Assembly: GCF_016019885.1 (NCBI RefSeq)
Contig: NZ_JAEANY010000002.1
Span: 62,001 to 126,000, forward strand
Direction: 5' to 3'
Origin: Aurantiacibacter sediminis
GTDB lineage: Bacteria > Pseudomonadota > Alphaproteobacteria > Sphingomonadales > Sphingomonadaceae
DNA length: 64,000 bases
Shown: positions 41,473-50,200 of the stretch, piece after piece
How the letters are laid out: every line of letters starts with the position of its first letter
Position numbering within the stretch: position 1 is the stretch's first letter
The notes under the pieces: model-generated
The model's input: the letters and a program-made list of their open reading frames with translations, nothing else
Databases searched by the model: none
Told to the model about the DNA's origin: nothing
Program-made: the position numbers and the translations under genes

Positions 41473-42623
41473 TGCGCTTTGGCGCGTCAATCTGCGCGGT
41501 GATCGGCGCTGCCCTGCTGGGCGGCTGCGCGATCACCGGCACGATTGCAGAGCCGGAACAACGCAACGCAATCGCGGGCTGGTATGAGGGCACGCGCGAT
41601 GTTGCGGGCGACACGTGGCTATACGCCCAGCTCTCCAACAATGCCTATGATGATGAAGAGGCCTTCATCCTGCCGGGTGACATCGTGCTCAGGCACATGG
41701 AGGGCAATGATGGCCGCGGCTACGCCTATGCGATCTATGACCGCTTTAAGGGGCAAAAGCTCGAAGAGACCATCATCGCGTATCGCGGGACCGAGCCAGC
41801 TCTGGATGACTGGATTCTCGGCAATATTCTAGGGTTGCAGAACGACCGCGCGCTCGAAACGGCGCGATCGGTCGCCAGCAGGCTGAACGGTGCCGACCTG
41901 ACGGTGACCGGCCATTCGCTCGGCGGAGCTCTGGCCCATCATGTCACGCTCAACCCGCTCCAATTAGGTGATATCGAAGTCACGCAGTCACGCGTTTTCA
42001 ACAATTCGCCGCGCTTCTCCGGCTATGCGCGGGACGGGAACAGGATCGCCGTGGTCGAGCGGGGCGACTTCCTTACTCCGCTGCGCTTTATCGGGCGGGA
42101 GCCGGATCAGCTTTACACTTCGCTCAATTGCCAACCTGGCTACGCGCCCATACGCGATCATTCGATCCGCAACCTTGCCGAATGCCTGACCTGGATTGCC
42201 GCCTACGAAGAGGAGGGTGCGCAGCTCTCGCGCGCTGAAAATCCGCTGATCGATCAACCGGCGAGCCAGAGCGATCCACTTCAGCCGCCCGCCCCGCCAG
42301 TCACATCGCGAGGCATTCCGATCAACCTCTATAGTGGTGACCTTGGCCTGATTAAGGCGATGAAGGACGAACTTCTGACATCGGATGCTTTCTCGATCCT
42401 GGAAGGGAGGCGCGCCGGTCTGCGGCTGCACACCAATTCGCCTGACAGCAACGGGCAGATCGAGGTCCGCTGGGTGCTTCACGGACGAGAAGTGGCGGAG
42501 ATGCAATACGACTGCGCGGATTATTCAAGCGATGGCTGCGTCAAGAGGATACTCAGGGATGGCGCAGAGCTGATCCGCGCTGAGACGATGCAGGCGGACC
42601 CTCGCGACCCCGAAACCCTTTAA
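41472..42623 (+). CDS. Lipase-like lipoprotein (alpha/beta hydrolase, class 3 lipase type)
   Basis: A 383-residue lipoprotein with signal peptide and lipobox LLGGC (lipidated Cys about residue 19). The hydrolase domain shows IIAYRGTEPALDDWI, the nucleophile elbow VTGHSLGGALAHH and NNSPRFSGY, typical of class 3 lipases or DUF2974-type proteins. A C-terminal region of about 120 residues after a Pro-rich linker (DPLQPPAPPVTSRG) is unrecognised and has two Cys (DCADYSSDGC). It is translationally coupled to the cyclophilin gene and shares overlapping stop codons with the LysR gene. Confidence 0.75.
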   Translation: MRFGASICAVIGAALLGGCAITGTIAEPEQRNAIAGWYEGTRDVAGDTWLYAQLSNNAYDDEEAFILPGDIVLRHMEGNDGRGYAYAIYDRFKGQKLEETIIAYRGTEPALDDWILGNILGLQNDRALETARSVASRLNGADLTVTGHSLGGALAHHVTLNPLQLGDIEVTQSRVFNNSPRFSGYARDGNRIAVVERGDFLTPLRFIGREPDQLYTSLNCQPGYAPIRDHSIRNLAECLTWIAAYEEEGAQLSRAENPLIDQPASQSDPLQPPAPPVTSRGIPINLYSGDLGLIKAMKDELLTSDAFSILEGRRAGLRLHTNSPDSNGQIEVRWVLHGREVAEMQYDCADYSSDGCVKRILRDGAELIRAETMQADPRDPETL

Positions 42624-43498
42624 AGTCCCGCCTTCACAATCCAGTCGTGAAAAATCCGCACCGGGCGGGCTTCTAGGTCTGCCGGGCGGCAGATGAACCA
42701 GTAGGAATACGGACTGGGCACGCTTTGATCGAAAAGCGGGGCGAGCCGGGGATCGTTGTTTCGCGCCAGATGATCGTCATGCATCATCGCAATGCCGATG
42801 CGCTGGGCGGCGGCTTCCAGGATCAGCTGGCCCGAATCGTAATGATCGATGGCGGCGGGTTGCAGGCCTGACAGGCCAAGCGCGGCTTTCCACGCTTCGA
42901 AACTCTGCGGCATATCGGTGTGGACGAGGAAGGTCTGCTTGCTCATCACATCGACATCGGGCGTCTCGCCCAATTCCTTCACCAGATCGACATTGGCGAT
43001 CGCGTGGATCGTGTTCTCGTCCAGCTGCACGCCATAAAGGCTGGGATCGGGCTGGGTGGTAAGAGCGATGGCAGCGTCCAGCGTATCACCCACGCGGTCG
43101 ATCAGATGCGGGCCGGTGTCGATATCGAGATGCAGACGTGGATGGCGCTCGCGCAGCTCACCAAGGCGCGGGAACAGGCGCTGCGTACCGAACAGCGGCA
43201 TCACGCCGAGGCGCAGGCGCATTAGTTGCAGGTTTTCACTCTGCGTCTCGACTGCTGCTGCCAGCGCCTCAAGTTGCGGTGCGACCGCGTCGTAAAACGC
43301 GCGTCCCTCATCGGTCAGCCGCATGGTCTGCCCTGATCGGGAGAACAGCTTGCGGCCCGTGAAGGTCTCCAGATTGCTGATCCGGCGCGACAATGCAGAC
43401 GGGCTGAGGCCCAGCTCACTGGCCGCCGAGCGCGCTGAGCCGAGCCTTACGACGCGGATAAATGCCTCAAGGGCGCGAAGGGGCGGGAGTCGGCGCAT
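42620..43498 (-). CDS. LysR family transcriptional regulator (GcvA-like)
   Basis: A 292-residue LysR regulator. Residues 1-60 form the winged helix (LPPLRALEAFIRVVRLGSAR, then SAASELGLSPSALSRRISNL), typical of the GcvA-like subgroup that regulates glycine cleavage or beta-lactamase genes; the effector domain follows. Target genes are not evident: no divergent partner lies within the usual distance other than sequence upstream of corC. ATG 43498 is preferred to a GTG 21 bases upstream. Confidence 0.85.
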   Translation of the reverse strand: MRRLPPLRALEAFIRVVRLGSARSAASELGLSPSALSRRISNLETFTGRKLFSRSGQTMRLTDEGRAFYDAVAPQLEALAAAVETQSENLQLMRLRLGVMPLFGTQRLFPRLGELRERHPRLHLDIDTGPHLIDRVGDTLDAAIALTTQPDPSLYGVQLDENTIHAIANVDLVKELGETPDVDVMSKQTFLVHTDMPQSFEAWKAALGLSGLQPAAIDHYDSGQLILEAAAQRIGIAMMHDDHLARNNDPRLAPLFDQSVPSPYSYWFICRPADLEARPVRIFHDWIVKAGL

Positions 43499-43592
43499 TG
43501 ACGCAAGTTTCCCCAACACCGCCGCTCATGTCGAGAGGCAATGTTGCATGTCATGCAATTTATTGTGCGACTGCACACAACGCTGGACTAAG

Positions 43593-44561
43593 TTACTCGT
43601 CCTCTTCGCTGCTTTCCGCGTCCTCTGGCGCGTGCAGGCGCAGCCGAGTGACGTGCGTTTCATCGCCCGCCGTGATCTCGACTTTCCAGCCTGAGGGGTG
43701 ATCCAGCACCGTGCCGGGCTGCGGCACTTCCTCTGCCAGCACGAATGCAAGCCCGCCCAGGGTGTCGACGGCCTCTTCGATTTCGGCGAGCTGCGGATCA
43801 CCAACTCTTTCAGCCACGTCGTCCAATTCGGCCCGGGCATCGGCATCCCACGTGCCGGGTGCGATCTCGACCAATTGCTCGATCGGCGCTTCATCGTGCT
43901 CGTCTTCGATTTCGCCGACGATTTCTTCGACCAGATCCTCGATCGTGATGATACCGTCCGTGCCGGAGAATTCATCGACGACGATGGCAAGATGCGTGCG
44001 GCGCTGGCGCATGTCGGCCAGCACATCGAGCGCGCCGCGTGCCTGCGGTACGTAGAGCGGCTGGCGCATCAGCGTGGACCATTCCTCAGGCGCGGGCTTG
44101 CCGCTCACGACATAGGCGAACACGTCTTTCAAATGGATCATGCCGATCACATCGTCGAGCTGATCGCGATAGACGGGCATGCGCGAAATGCCGTGCTCGG
44201 CAAAGGTCGCCACCATGTCGTCCCAGCTGGCATTCACGTCGATTGCGATGATCTCGCTGCGGGGAATGGCAACATCATCGGCATCATGCTCGCTAAAATG
44301 CAGCAGATTGCGCAGCATGGTGAGCTCGACGGCAGAAAGGTCTCCCTTCTCCGGCACCTCTCCGCCATTGCGGGAGGTCTCATCCTCATGCTCGTCAATC
44401 TTTTCCTCGATCTGCGCGCGCAGAGAGGTTTCGCCTTCGCCTTCGAAAAAGCCTCTGATGGCATTCCACAACCCGCCCGACTCGACAATCGTCGAGCCAG
44501 CGGGTTTGCTACTGTCCGCGTCTCCCGTCGGGGAGCCGTCCGTTTTATCAGTTTCGGGCAT
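43593..44561 (-). CDS. corC: CorC/HlyC-type CBS domain protein
   Basis: A 322-residue protein with an acidic N-terminal region (residues 1-80), a CBS pair (about 95-215; DVAIPRSEIIAIDVNASWDD and MIHLKDVFAYVVSGKP), the conserved VVDEFSGTDGIITIEDLVEE, and a C-terminal CorC_HlyC (transporter-associated) domain. It has no membrane segments, as in E. coli CorC/YbeX, which affects Mg2+/Co2+ efflux and links to ribosome quality control. It follows ybeY by 16 bp in the phoH-ybeY-corC order conserved widely. Confidence 0.88.
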   Translation of the reverse strand: MPETDKTDGSPTGDADSSKPAGSTIVESGGLWNAIRGFFEGEGETSLRAQIEEKIDEHEDETSRNGGEVPEKGDLSAVELTMLRNLLHFSEHDADDVAIPRSEIIAIDVNASWDDMVATFAEHGISRMPVYRDQLDDVIGMIHLKDVFAYVVSGKPAPEEWSTLMRQPLYVPQARGALDVLADMRQRRTHLAIVVDEFSGTDGIITIEDLVEEIVGEIEDEHDEAPIEQLVEIAPGTWDADARAELDDVAERVGDPQLAEIEEAVDTLGGLAFVLAEEVPQPGTVLDHPSGWKVEITAGDETHVTRLRLHAPEDAESSEEDE

Positions 44562-44577
44562 TGCCCTGTCGCTTATC

Positions 44578-45084
44578 CTATTCAGCTGTGATCGCGGTAT
44601 ATGGGTTCGCAATACTCAAAAGTGCAAGCACCTTCACTTCCATTTCTTCCATAGCCTCTGCATCCGCATCCGAAATCTCGTGATCGTAGCCTGCGAGATG
44701 GAGGAGGCCGTGGACGATCAGATGCGCGGTATGATCGCGCATGGAGATGTTTTTCTCCGCCGCCTCACGCGCGCAGACACCATGCGCAATGGCGATATCG
44801 CCCAGAGGAATAGGGGGCATTTCGGGCGGGCCTTCGTCGGGATCGAGATGGATCAGGTCGGTGCGCTCCAGCATGGGGAAGCTCAGCACATTGGTCGGTT
44901 GGTCCTTGTCGCGCCAGTCCATGTTGAGCGTCTGGATCGTCTCGTCATCGGTGAACAGCACGCTCGTGACGAGCCGCGGATTGGCGAGCTCGGTCGCGAC
45001 CTGTGCCGTAGCCAGCGCGGCAGAGGCCGTCAGGTCTTCCCAATCGCCCTCCGGCCAGTCCTCAATGTCGATTTCGAGTTCCAT
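44578..45084 (-). CDS. ybeY: Endoribonuclease YbeY (rRNA maturation)
   Basis: A 168-residue YbeY with the zinc-binding triad H-x3-H-x5-H in HLIVHGLLHLAGYDH and the family block TNVLSFPM. It acts in 16S rRNA 3'-end maturation and 70S ribosome quality control. Acidic residues dominate the N-terminus (MELEIDIEDWPEGDWED). It lies 6 bp from the stop of phoH and just before corC on the same transcript. Confidence 0.93.
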   Translation of the reverse strand: MELEIDIEDWPEGDWEDLTASAALATAQVATELANPRLVTSVLFTDDETIQTLNMDWRDKDQPTNVLSFPMLERTDLIHLDPDEGPPEMPPIPLGDIAIAHGVCAREAAEKNISMRDHTAHLIVHGLLHLAGYDHEISDADAEAMEEMEVKVLALLSIANPYTAITAE

Positions 45085-45090
45085 GGCAGC

Positions 45091-46134
45091 CTATGGCGCG
45101 GCCTCCTCACCCTCATACGCCTCGACAATGCGACCGACAATCGGGTGGCGCACCACGTCGGCGGCGGTGAAGCGGGTGACGCCTATGCCTTCGACGCCTT
45201 CGAGCCTGCCGACCGCATCCGCGAGGCCGCTCATGCGGTCGCCGCCCGGGATGTCGACCTGTTTCGGGTCTCCGCAAATCACCATGCGGCTATTCTGGCC
45301 GAAGCGGGTGAGGAACATCTTCATTTGTTCGCGCGTGGTGTTTTGCGCCTCGTCCAGGATCACAAAAGCATCGGCCAGCGTGCGACCGCGCATGAATGCG
45401 ATGGGAGCTATTTCGATTTCGCCAGAGGCAATCCGACGGTCTACCTGTTCGGGCGGCATGCAATCATAGAGGGCATCGTAAAGTGGCCGTAGATAGGGAT
45501 CGACCTTTTCCTTCATGTCGCCGGGCAGGAAGCCAAGTTTTTCGCCGGCCTCCACGGCGGGGCGAGACAGGATCAGGCGCTGTACGCTGCCGGTGATCAA
45601 CTGACTGATTGCCTGCGCCACCGCCAGATAGGTTTTCCCCGTGCCCGCGGGGCCAAGCGCAAAGATGATGTCACGGCTGGCGAGCTGGCGCATGTAATCG
45701 CCCTGCATCGCGCTGCGCGGAGTGATCGTCTTCTTGCGGGTGCGGATCATGATCGGCGGAGCTTTCGCATCGCCTGTGATGATGCCTTCCAGCGTCGGCT
45801 CATCCGCCATATTGATCAAGGCATCGATCGCGCCGGCATCGAGCTCCTCGCCCATCACCAGCTTTTCATGCATTTTGACGAGGACATCACGGGCGCGTGC
45901 GACGTCGTCTGCCACGCCCTCGATGGCGACCTTGTCACCGCGCGCGGCGATATACACGCCAAGCCGATTTTCGATCTGTACGAGATTGGCGTCGAATTCT
46001 CCAAACAAAGCGCCAAGCACGGCCTGTTCGTCAAAACCTACTTCGATGCGGGCGCGCCGTGAGTGGTCGAGCCGCTCTTCCGGGTGGGCGATGGTGGCGG
46101 CGTGGTTTCCGCCCTTGGTTGCCTTGCGAGCCAT
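45091..46134 (-). CDS. ybeZ: PhoH family ATPase (YbeZ)
   Basis: A 347-residue PhoH-like ATPase of unknown precise role, tied to RNA handling with YbeY. An N-terminal KH-like region (about 40-100) is followed by the P-loop domain: Walker A LGPAGTGKTYLAV, Walker B FVILDEAQNTT, the SRPAVEAGEKLGFLPGDMKE block and GDPKQVD. It is first in the minus-strand run phoH-ybeY-corC. Upstream, instead of the usual miaB, lie two opposite-strand genes; the intergenic region holds a TTACAT-N5-ATGTAA palindrome. Confidence 0.92.
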   Translation of the reverse strand: MARKATKGGNHAATIAHPEERLDHSRRARIEVGFDEQAVLGALFGEFDANLVQIENRLGVYIAARGDKVAIEGVADDVARARDVLVKMHEKLVMGEELDAGAIDALINMADEPTLEGIITGDAKAPPIMIRTRKKTITPRSAMQGDYMRQLASRDIIFALGPAGTGKTYLAVAQAISQLITGSVQRLILSRPAVEAGEKLGFLPGDMKEKVDPYLRPLYDALYDCMPPEQVDRRIASGEIEIAPIAFMRGRTLADAFVILDEAQNTTREQMKMFLTRFGQNSRMVICGDPKQVDIPGGDRMSGLADAVGRLEGVEGIGVTRFTAADVVRHPIVGRIVEAYEGEEAAP

Positions 46135-46160
46135 ATGTGTGGTGGCGAGTCCTTTCGCAG

Positions 46161-46177
46161 TTACATATCGAATGTAA
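46161..46177. promoter_or_regulatory. Palindrome between phoH and the divergent paralogue gene
   Basis: TTACAT-ATCGA-ATGTAA is a perfect dyad with 6-bp arms, 27 bp from the phoH start. A third matching half-site (CTTACATTC, 46236-46244) lies 27 bp before the start of the divergent gene at 46271. The arrangement suggests an operator serving one or both genes. Confidence 0.5.
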
Positions 46178-46270
46178 GCCGGAGATCGCGCGTGGCAAGC
46201 GGGGCGGGGTCGCTTGGCGGTGGAAAGGCATCCATCTTACATTCAGATAGGCGTCATATACCTTGGACCT

Positions 46271-47134
46271 ATGAGAGGATTCCAAGCGGTCTTCGCCGGT
46301 CTAGCGGCCATGACACTGGCAGCTGGCGACATCGCCTATGCGCAGGACGACCAGTCCAGCGACAGTATCGACGAAGATGCGATCATCGTCGATGGCGATT
46401 TGCCGGAGGCGAGCGAAGTAAGCGGGGCAGCGCGCAGGCTGACGATCGGAGCAATCGGGCTGACCAGTCCAATCATCCGATATTACGATCCGATTTGCTT
46501 GCAAGTTCTCGGTATAAATACGCGGTTTGCGGAATTTGTGCGCGCCCGCGTCATTGCAAATGCGCAGGAAGCTAACATGCCCATCGCAGAGGGCGATTGC
46601 GAGGCCAATGCCATCATCATGGTCGGGCAAGAGCCGCGCGTCCTTTACGACGCCTTGGTCGATTACAATCCGCGCCTGGTCAGTCCACGAAGCAGCAGCC
46701 GGGTCCGGCGCGAAATGGCAGATGGGGAGCCTGCAATTGTGTGGCACGTCTTGGAACCACGCGATAATGAGGGCATCAATCCATTACCAGTAGGCTGGCG
46801 GACCACAGTCGTGCCTTCCCGCACGCGGCCATCGCACGTCGTTGCAGCGCGCCTTGGCGTCGTAATTCTCGACGCGGACCATCTTGTCGGCATGGATCTT
46901 GAGCGCCTCAGCGATTATGCAACCATGCGCCTGTTTGCGCCGCGGCTCATACCTAATCGCTACGAAATCGATGAGCCGCGCTCTATCATCTATCCTTTCA
47001 CACCGGACACGGGCGAGACAGAAATGACGCGCTTCGATCGTGCCTATCTTACCGCGCTTTACAGCATGCAGCCGCAGGCTCCGGCAAACAGGCTGCCAGT
47101 CGCCGTGGCGCGCGCTTTCGAAGCCGATGAATAG
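46271..47134 (+). CDS. Secreted protein of unknown function, tandem paralogue A
   Basis: A 287-residue protein with a signal peptide (MRGFQAVFAGLAAMTLAAGD then IAYAQ; cleavage near residue 25) and a globular domain with conserved elements shared with the next gene: YYDPICLQVLG, a Cys in CEANAI, the LDADHLVGMDLERLSDYATM stretch and a C-terminal DRAYLTALYSMQP then PANRLP. Two cysteines at matching places suggest a disulfide. I do not recognise a family. It sits on the plus strand inside an otherwise minus-strand miaB-phoH-ybeY-corC cluster, 6 bp from its paralogue, so both are likely co-transcribed. Confidence 0.65.
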   Translation: MRGFQAVFAGLAAMTLAAGDIAYAQDDQSSDSIDEDAIIVDGDLPEASEVSGAARRLTIGAIGLTSPIIRYYDPICLQVLGINTRFAEFVRARVIANAQEANMPIAEGDCEANAIIMVGQEPRVLYDALVDYNPRLVSPRSSSRVRREMADGEPAIVWHVLEPRDNEGINPLPVGWRTTVVPSRTRPSHVVAARLGVVILDADHLVGMDLERLSDYATMRLFAPRLIPNRYEIDEPRSIIYPFTPDTGETEMTRFDRAYLTALYSMQPQAPANRLPVAVARAFEADE

Positions 47135-47140
47135 ACTTTT

Positions 47141-48046
47141 ATGATCTGCAGATGTGCTCGAAAGCTTTCGGTCGTAATGGCTGCCACTATGGCGATGACC
47201 GCCGCGTACGCGAATGCGCAGGAGCAGGACAAGCCGGAAGACCCAATCATCGTGTCAGGCGACCTACCCGGCCCGACAGACATCCGCGCCACAGTGCGCG
47301 CCGTGATGCAGGAGCGCGGCAATACGCAGCCGCTTCATCGCTATCTCGACCCGCTTTGCCTGCATGTCACCGGCATGGCTGCGCAAGCCAACGCCTTCGT
47401 GCGCGAACGAATGCTGGCCAATGCGAACGATGCCGAGATCGCGCTCGCCGACGAAGGCTGCAGCGTCAACGCGATTGTCTTCATCGTGGAAGAGCCTGTG
47501 CAATTGCTCGAATTGCTGACCGATCGCCAGCCATGGCTCCTGCGCCCCGATGATCGCCGCCGTGTTGAGTTTGAAGCGGAAGAGGGCGCGCCCGTCATCG
47601 TGTGGCACAATTTCGAAGATCGCGCGGCGCAAGGCGGAAGGTTGGCGCATAGCGCGACGGTGGCCGGGTCAACCGGCACGGTGACACCACTCGGCGTCAA
47701 TGTCCGGGTCAACAATCAGTCGGGTTTTGGACGGACAGGCGCAACGCACAGCACGGCGGTGCAAAGCGGCGTCATTATCCTGAATTTGAATCACCTGGTC
47801 GGGATGGATTTGGAGCGGGTCGGCGATTTTGCGACCATGCGGCTGCTTGCCCCGGGCCTGATTCCGTTCGAGCATCAGTTGGATGAGCCGACTTCGGTGA
47901 CAGCGCCATTTATTGCTGACGAGGGCGAGACCGTGCTTACGCGGTTCGATCGCGCCTATCTGCGCGCGCTTTATGGCCTGCAGCCCAATGCTGCCGCCAA
48001 TCGGCTGCCAGCCGCAGTCGTGCGGGAATATGAAGAGGACGAGTAG
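47141..48046 (+). CDS. Secreted protein of unknown function, tandem paralogue B
   Basis: A 301-residue paralogue of the preceding gene, with a signal peptide (cleavage near AYANAQ, residue 26) and the same landmarks: YLDPLCLHVTG, CSVNAIVFIV, LNLNHLVGMDLERVGDFATM and DRAYLRALYGLQP with AANRLP. It differs by a longer central loop rich in Thr, Gly and Asn (AGSTGTVTPLGVNVRVNNQ). The shared domain spans nearly the whole protein, so the pair arose by tandem duplication and has diverged strongly. The conserved HLVGMDLER..D.ATMRL core has the look of an active or binding site; its role is unknown. Confidence 0.65.
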   Translation: MICRCARKLSVVMAATMAMTAAYANAQEQDKPEDPIIVSGDLPGPTDIRATVRAVMQERGNTQPLHRYLDPLCLHVTGMAAQANAFVRERMLANANDAEIALADEGCSVNAIVFIVEEPVQLLELLTDRQPWLLRPDDRRRVEFEAEEGAPVIVWHNFEDRAAQGGRLAHSATVAGSTGTVTPLGVNVRVNNQSGFGRTGATHSTAVQSGVIILNLNHLVGMDLERVGDFATMRLLAPGLIPFEHQLDEPTSVTAPFIADEGETVLTRFDRAYLRALYGLQPNAAANRLPAAVVREYEEDE

Positions 48047-48056
48047 GCGGCCTCGA

Positions 48057-49400
48057 TCAGGCCGTCGCCATCTCCAGCACCCGGCCTTGCAAAGAACTTG
48101 GCCCCGCCTGCACCAACTCTGCGCGCACCATGTCGCCGATCTGCAATTTGCTGTCGAAGAACACCGATTGTAGCCAGGGAGACTTGCCGAGCATCTGGCC
48201 CGGGCGGCGACCTTTACGCTCGATCAGCACATCGCAGGTCTTGCCGACGCTTGCTTGGTTGAATGCATATTGATCGCGGCTGAGATGGGCCTGAAGGCGT
48301 TGCAGACGCCCATCCATCACTTCCATCGGCACTTGGTTTTCCATGCTGGCAGCAGGCGTGCCGGGGCGCGGCGAATATTTGAAGCTGAAGGCCGAAGCAT
48401 AGCCGACCGCATCGACGATCTGCAGCGTCTCTTCAAATTCAGCATCGGTCTCACCAGGGAAGCCGACGATGAAATCGCCGCTGAGCGCAATGTCCGGGCG
48501 CACTTCACGGAACCGGTCGAGCAGCTTCAGATAGCTTTCTGCCGTGTGGCTGCGGTTCATGGCTTTGAGCACCCGGTCGCTGCCGCTTTGCACCGGCAGG
48601 TGGAGATACGGCATCAGCTTGTCGACTTCGCCATGCGCCGCGATCAGCGCGTCGGTCATGTCGTTGGGGTGGCTGGTGGTGTAGCGGATGCGCTTGAGAT
48701 CGGGCAGGGCGGCGAGCGCATGGATCAGGCCTTCAAGGCCGACGCTGCGGCCCTTGCCGTCCTCGCCGTTCCACGCATTCACATTCTGGCCGAGCAGCGT
48801 GATTTCGCGCGCGCCAGCATCAACCAGTCTCTTCGCTTCCTCGACCAGGTCGTTGTACGGGCGCGAAATTTCGGCGCCGCGGGTGTAGGGCACCACGCAA
48901 TAGGTGCAGAATTTGTCGCAGCCTTCCTGCACGGTGAGGAAGGCCGTCGGAGACACGCGCCGACGTGCCGGAAGGGCGCCGAATTTCGCATTCTCCGGCA
49001 TGTCCGTATCGGTCGAACGCTCGCCTTTGGCGGCGCGGTCCACCATATCGCCCAACCGGTGATAGGCCTGCGGGCCCACGACCATGCCAACGCCGGGAGA
49101 GCGCTTGATGATCTCTTCGCCCTCCGCCTGCGCCACGCAACCGGCGACCGCGATCATGGGCTTTTTGCCCGCCTCACGGCCCGATTTTTCGATCCGGCCG
49201 ATGTCCGAATAGACTTTCTCGGTCGCCTTTTCGCGGATGTGGCAGGTGTTGAGCACGACCAGGTCAGCATCTTCACCCTCGGCAGCAGGCGTGATGCCTT
49301 TGGCTTCCAGCAATTCGCCCATCCGCTCACCATCATAGACGTTCATCTGGCAGCCAAAGCTTTTGACCCGGTAGGTCTTAGGGGAGTCATTCGATTTCAT
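48057..49400 (-). CDS. miaB: tRNA-2-methylthio-N6-dimethylallyladenosine synthase
   Basis: A 447-residue methylthiotransferase that adds the 2-methylthio group to i6A37 of tRNAs. The N-terminal UPF0004 domain carries cysteines in [25 protein letters not shown] and [11 protein letters not shown], ligands of the sacrificial cluster. The radical-SAM motif is [17 protein letters not shown], and the C-terminal TRAM domain ends the protein ([15 protein letters not shown]). Order fur-plsC-miaB matches alphaproteobacterial neighbourhoods. Its stop is 10 bp from that of the convergent paralogue B. Confidence 0.96.
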   Translation of the reverse strand: MKSNDSPKTYRVKSFGCQMNVYDGERMGELLEAKGITPAAEGEDADLVVLNTCHIREKATEKVYSDIGRIEKSGREAGKKPMIAVAGCVAQAEGEEIIKRSPGVGMVVGPQAYHRLGDMVDRAAKGERSTDTDMPENAKFGALPARRRVSPTAFLTVQEGCDKFCTYCVVPYTRGAEISRPYNDLVEEAKRLVDAGAREITLLGQNVNAWNGEDGKGRSVGLEGLIHALAALPDLKRIRYTTSHPNDMTDALIAAHGEVDKLMPYLHLPVQSGSDRVLKAMNRSHTAESYLKLLDRFREVRPDIALSGDFIVGFPGETDAEFEETLQIVDAVGYASAFSFKYSPRPGTPAASMENQVPMEVMDGRLQRLQAHLSRDQYAFNQASVGKTCDVLIERKGRRPGQMLGKSPWLQSVFFDSKLQIGDMVRAELVQAGPSSLQGRVLEMATA

Positions 49401-49433
49401 GATGGCGCGCCTTTAAGCGAATTTTGCGCGCAA

Positions 49434-50189
49434 TTAAAGCATCGCTTCGTGAATCGCCTCTTGCGCAGCGGCGGTCATTGTCTTGCGGTTCTTCAGTTCA
49501 TCCCCCGACAGCGGCGGGAGGAAGTGGACTGTCAGCCGCACGGGCTTCAGCCGGGCGAGAATGCGTTTGAAGTTGTCGAGGCCGGGCTCGTCTCCTACCC
49601 AGCTTACATGCGGCACGTCTTCATAGGCGAGCAGAACCGGCTGCACCGTGGCGCCTTCGGGCAGCGGTTCTAGAGCGCCGAGCAGCGAGGACTTGAACGG
49701 CAGCAAGTCGGTGCCGTCGCTTGTCGTTCCCTCGGGAAAGAGAGTCAGCGTGCCGCCATGGTCCAGCGCGGCGCGGATGGCATCGGTCTGCTCACCCACG
49801 CTGGTGCGGCGGTGGCGGGCGACAAAAATCGTCTCATTCATTTCGCACAGCCATTTCAGCAGGCCGAACTGCGCCAGCCCGTCATGCGCGACATAGGCAG
49901 AATTTGCAGCGTGCGAGAGCGCGAGAATATCCATCCAGCTGACATGGTTGGAAAGCAGAAGCGCGCCGGGAACGCGTTTGCCCTTCTTGCTGAGATTAAG
50001 TCCCGCCGCAAAGCCTACGCCCGTCAGGAACATGCGCGGCCACATCCGATCGAGCCCCAGCAACTTCCACAGATAATGCAGCGGCACGCACACGATCAGC
50101 AGCACCAGCATCAGCAGGAGACGAAGGGCCATGAGGAGGTAACCCAGCGGCGAAATTCGCACCACGGGGTAGGGAACAGATTGGGCCAT
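49434..50189 (-). CDS. plsC: 1-acyl-sn-glycerol-3-phosphate acyltransferase
   Basis: A 251-residue PlsC-type acyltransferase that makes phosphatidic acid from lysophosphatidic acid in the inner membrane. Motif I is LLSNHVSWMDIL (NHxSxxD variant of HX4D), motif III is LFPEGTTSDGTDLLPFKSSL, and an N-terminal hydrophobic stretch (LLMALRLLLMLVLLIVCVPL) anchors it. It lies 11 bp after fur and 33 bp before miaB. Acyl specificity and lyso-lipid substrate cannot be read from the sequence. Confidence 0.88.
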   Translation of the reverse strand: MAQSVPYPVVRISPLGYLLMALRLLLMLVLLIVCVPLHYLWKLLGLDRMWPRMFLTGVGFAAGLNLSKKGKRVPGALLLSNHVSWMDILALSHAANSAYVAHDGLAQFGLLKWLCEMNETIFVARHRRTSVGEQTDAIRAALDHGGTLTLFPEGTTSDGTDLLPFKSSLLGALEPLPEGATVQPVLLAYEDVPHVSWVGDEPGLDNFKRILARLKPVRLTVHFLPPLSGDELKNRKTMTAAAQEAIHEAML

Positions 50190-50200
50190 TACTGGCGCGC

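Noticed and set aside
48255-49673. A plus-strand open frame of 472 codons
   Set aside because: It is antisense to miaB and the end of plsC, without recognisable domain or start signal.
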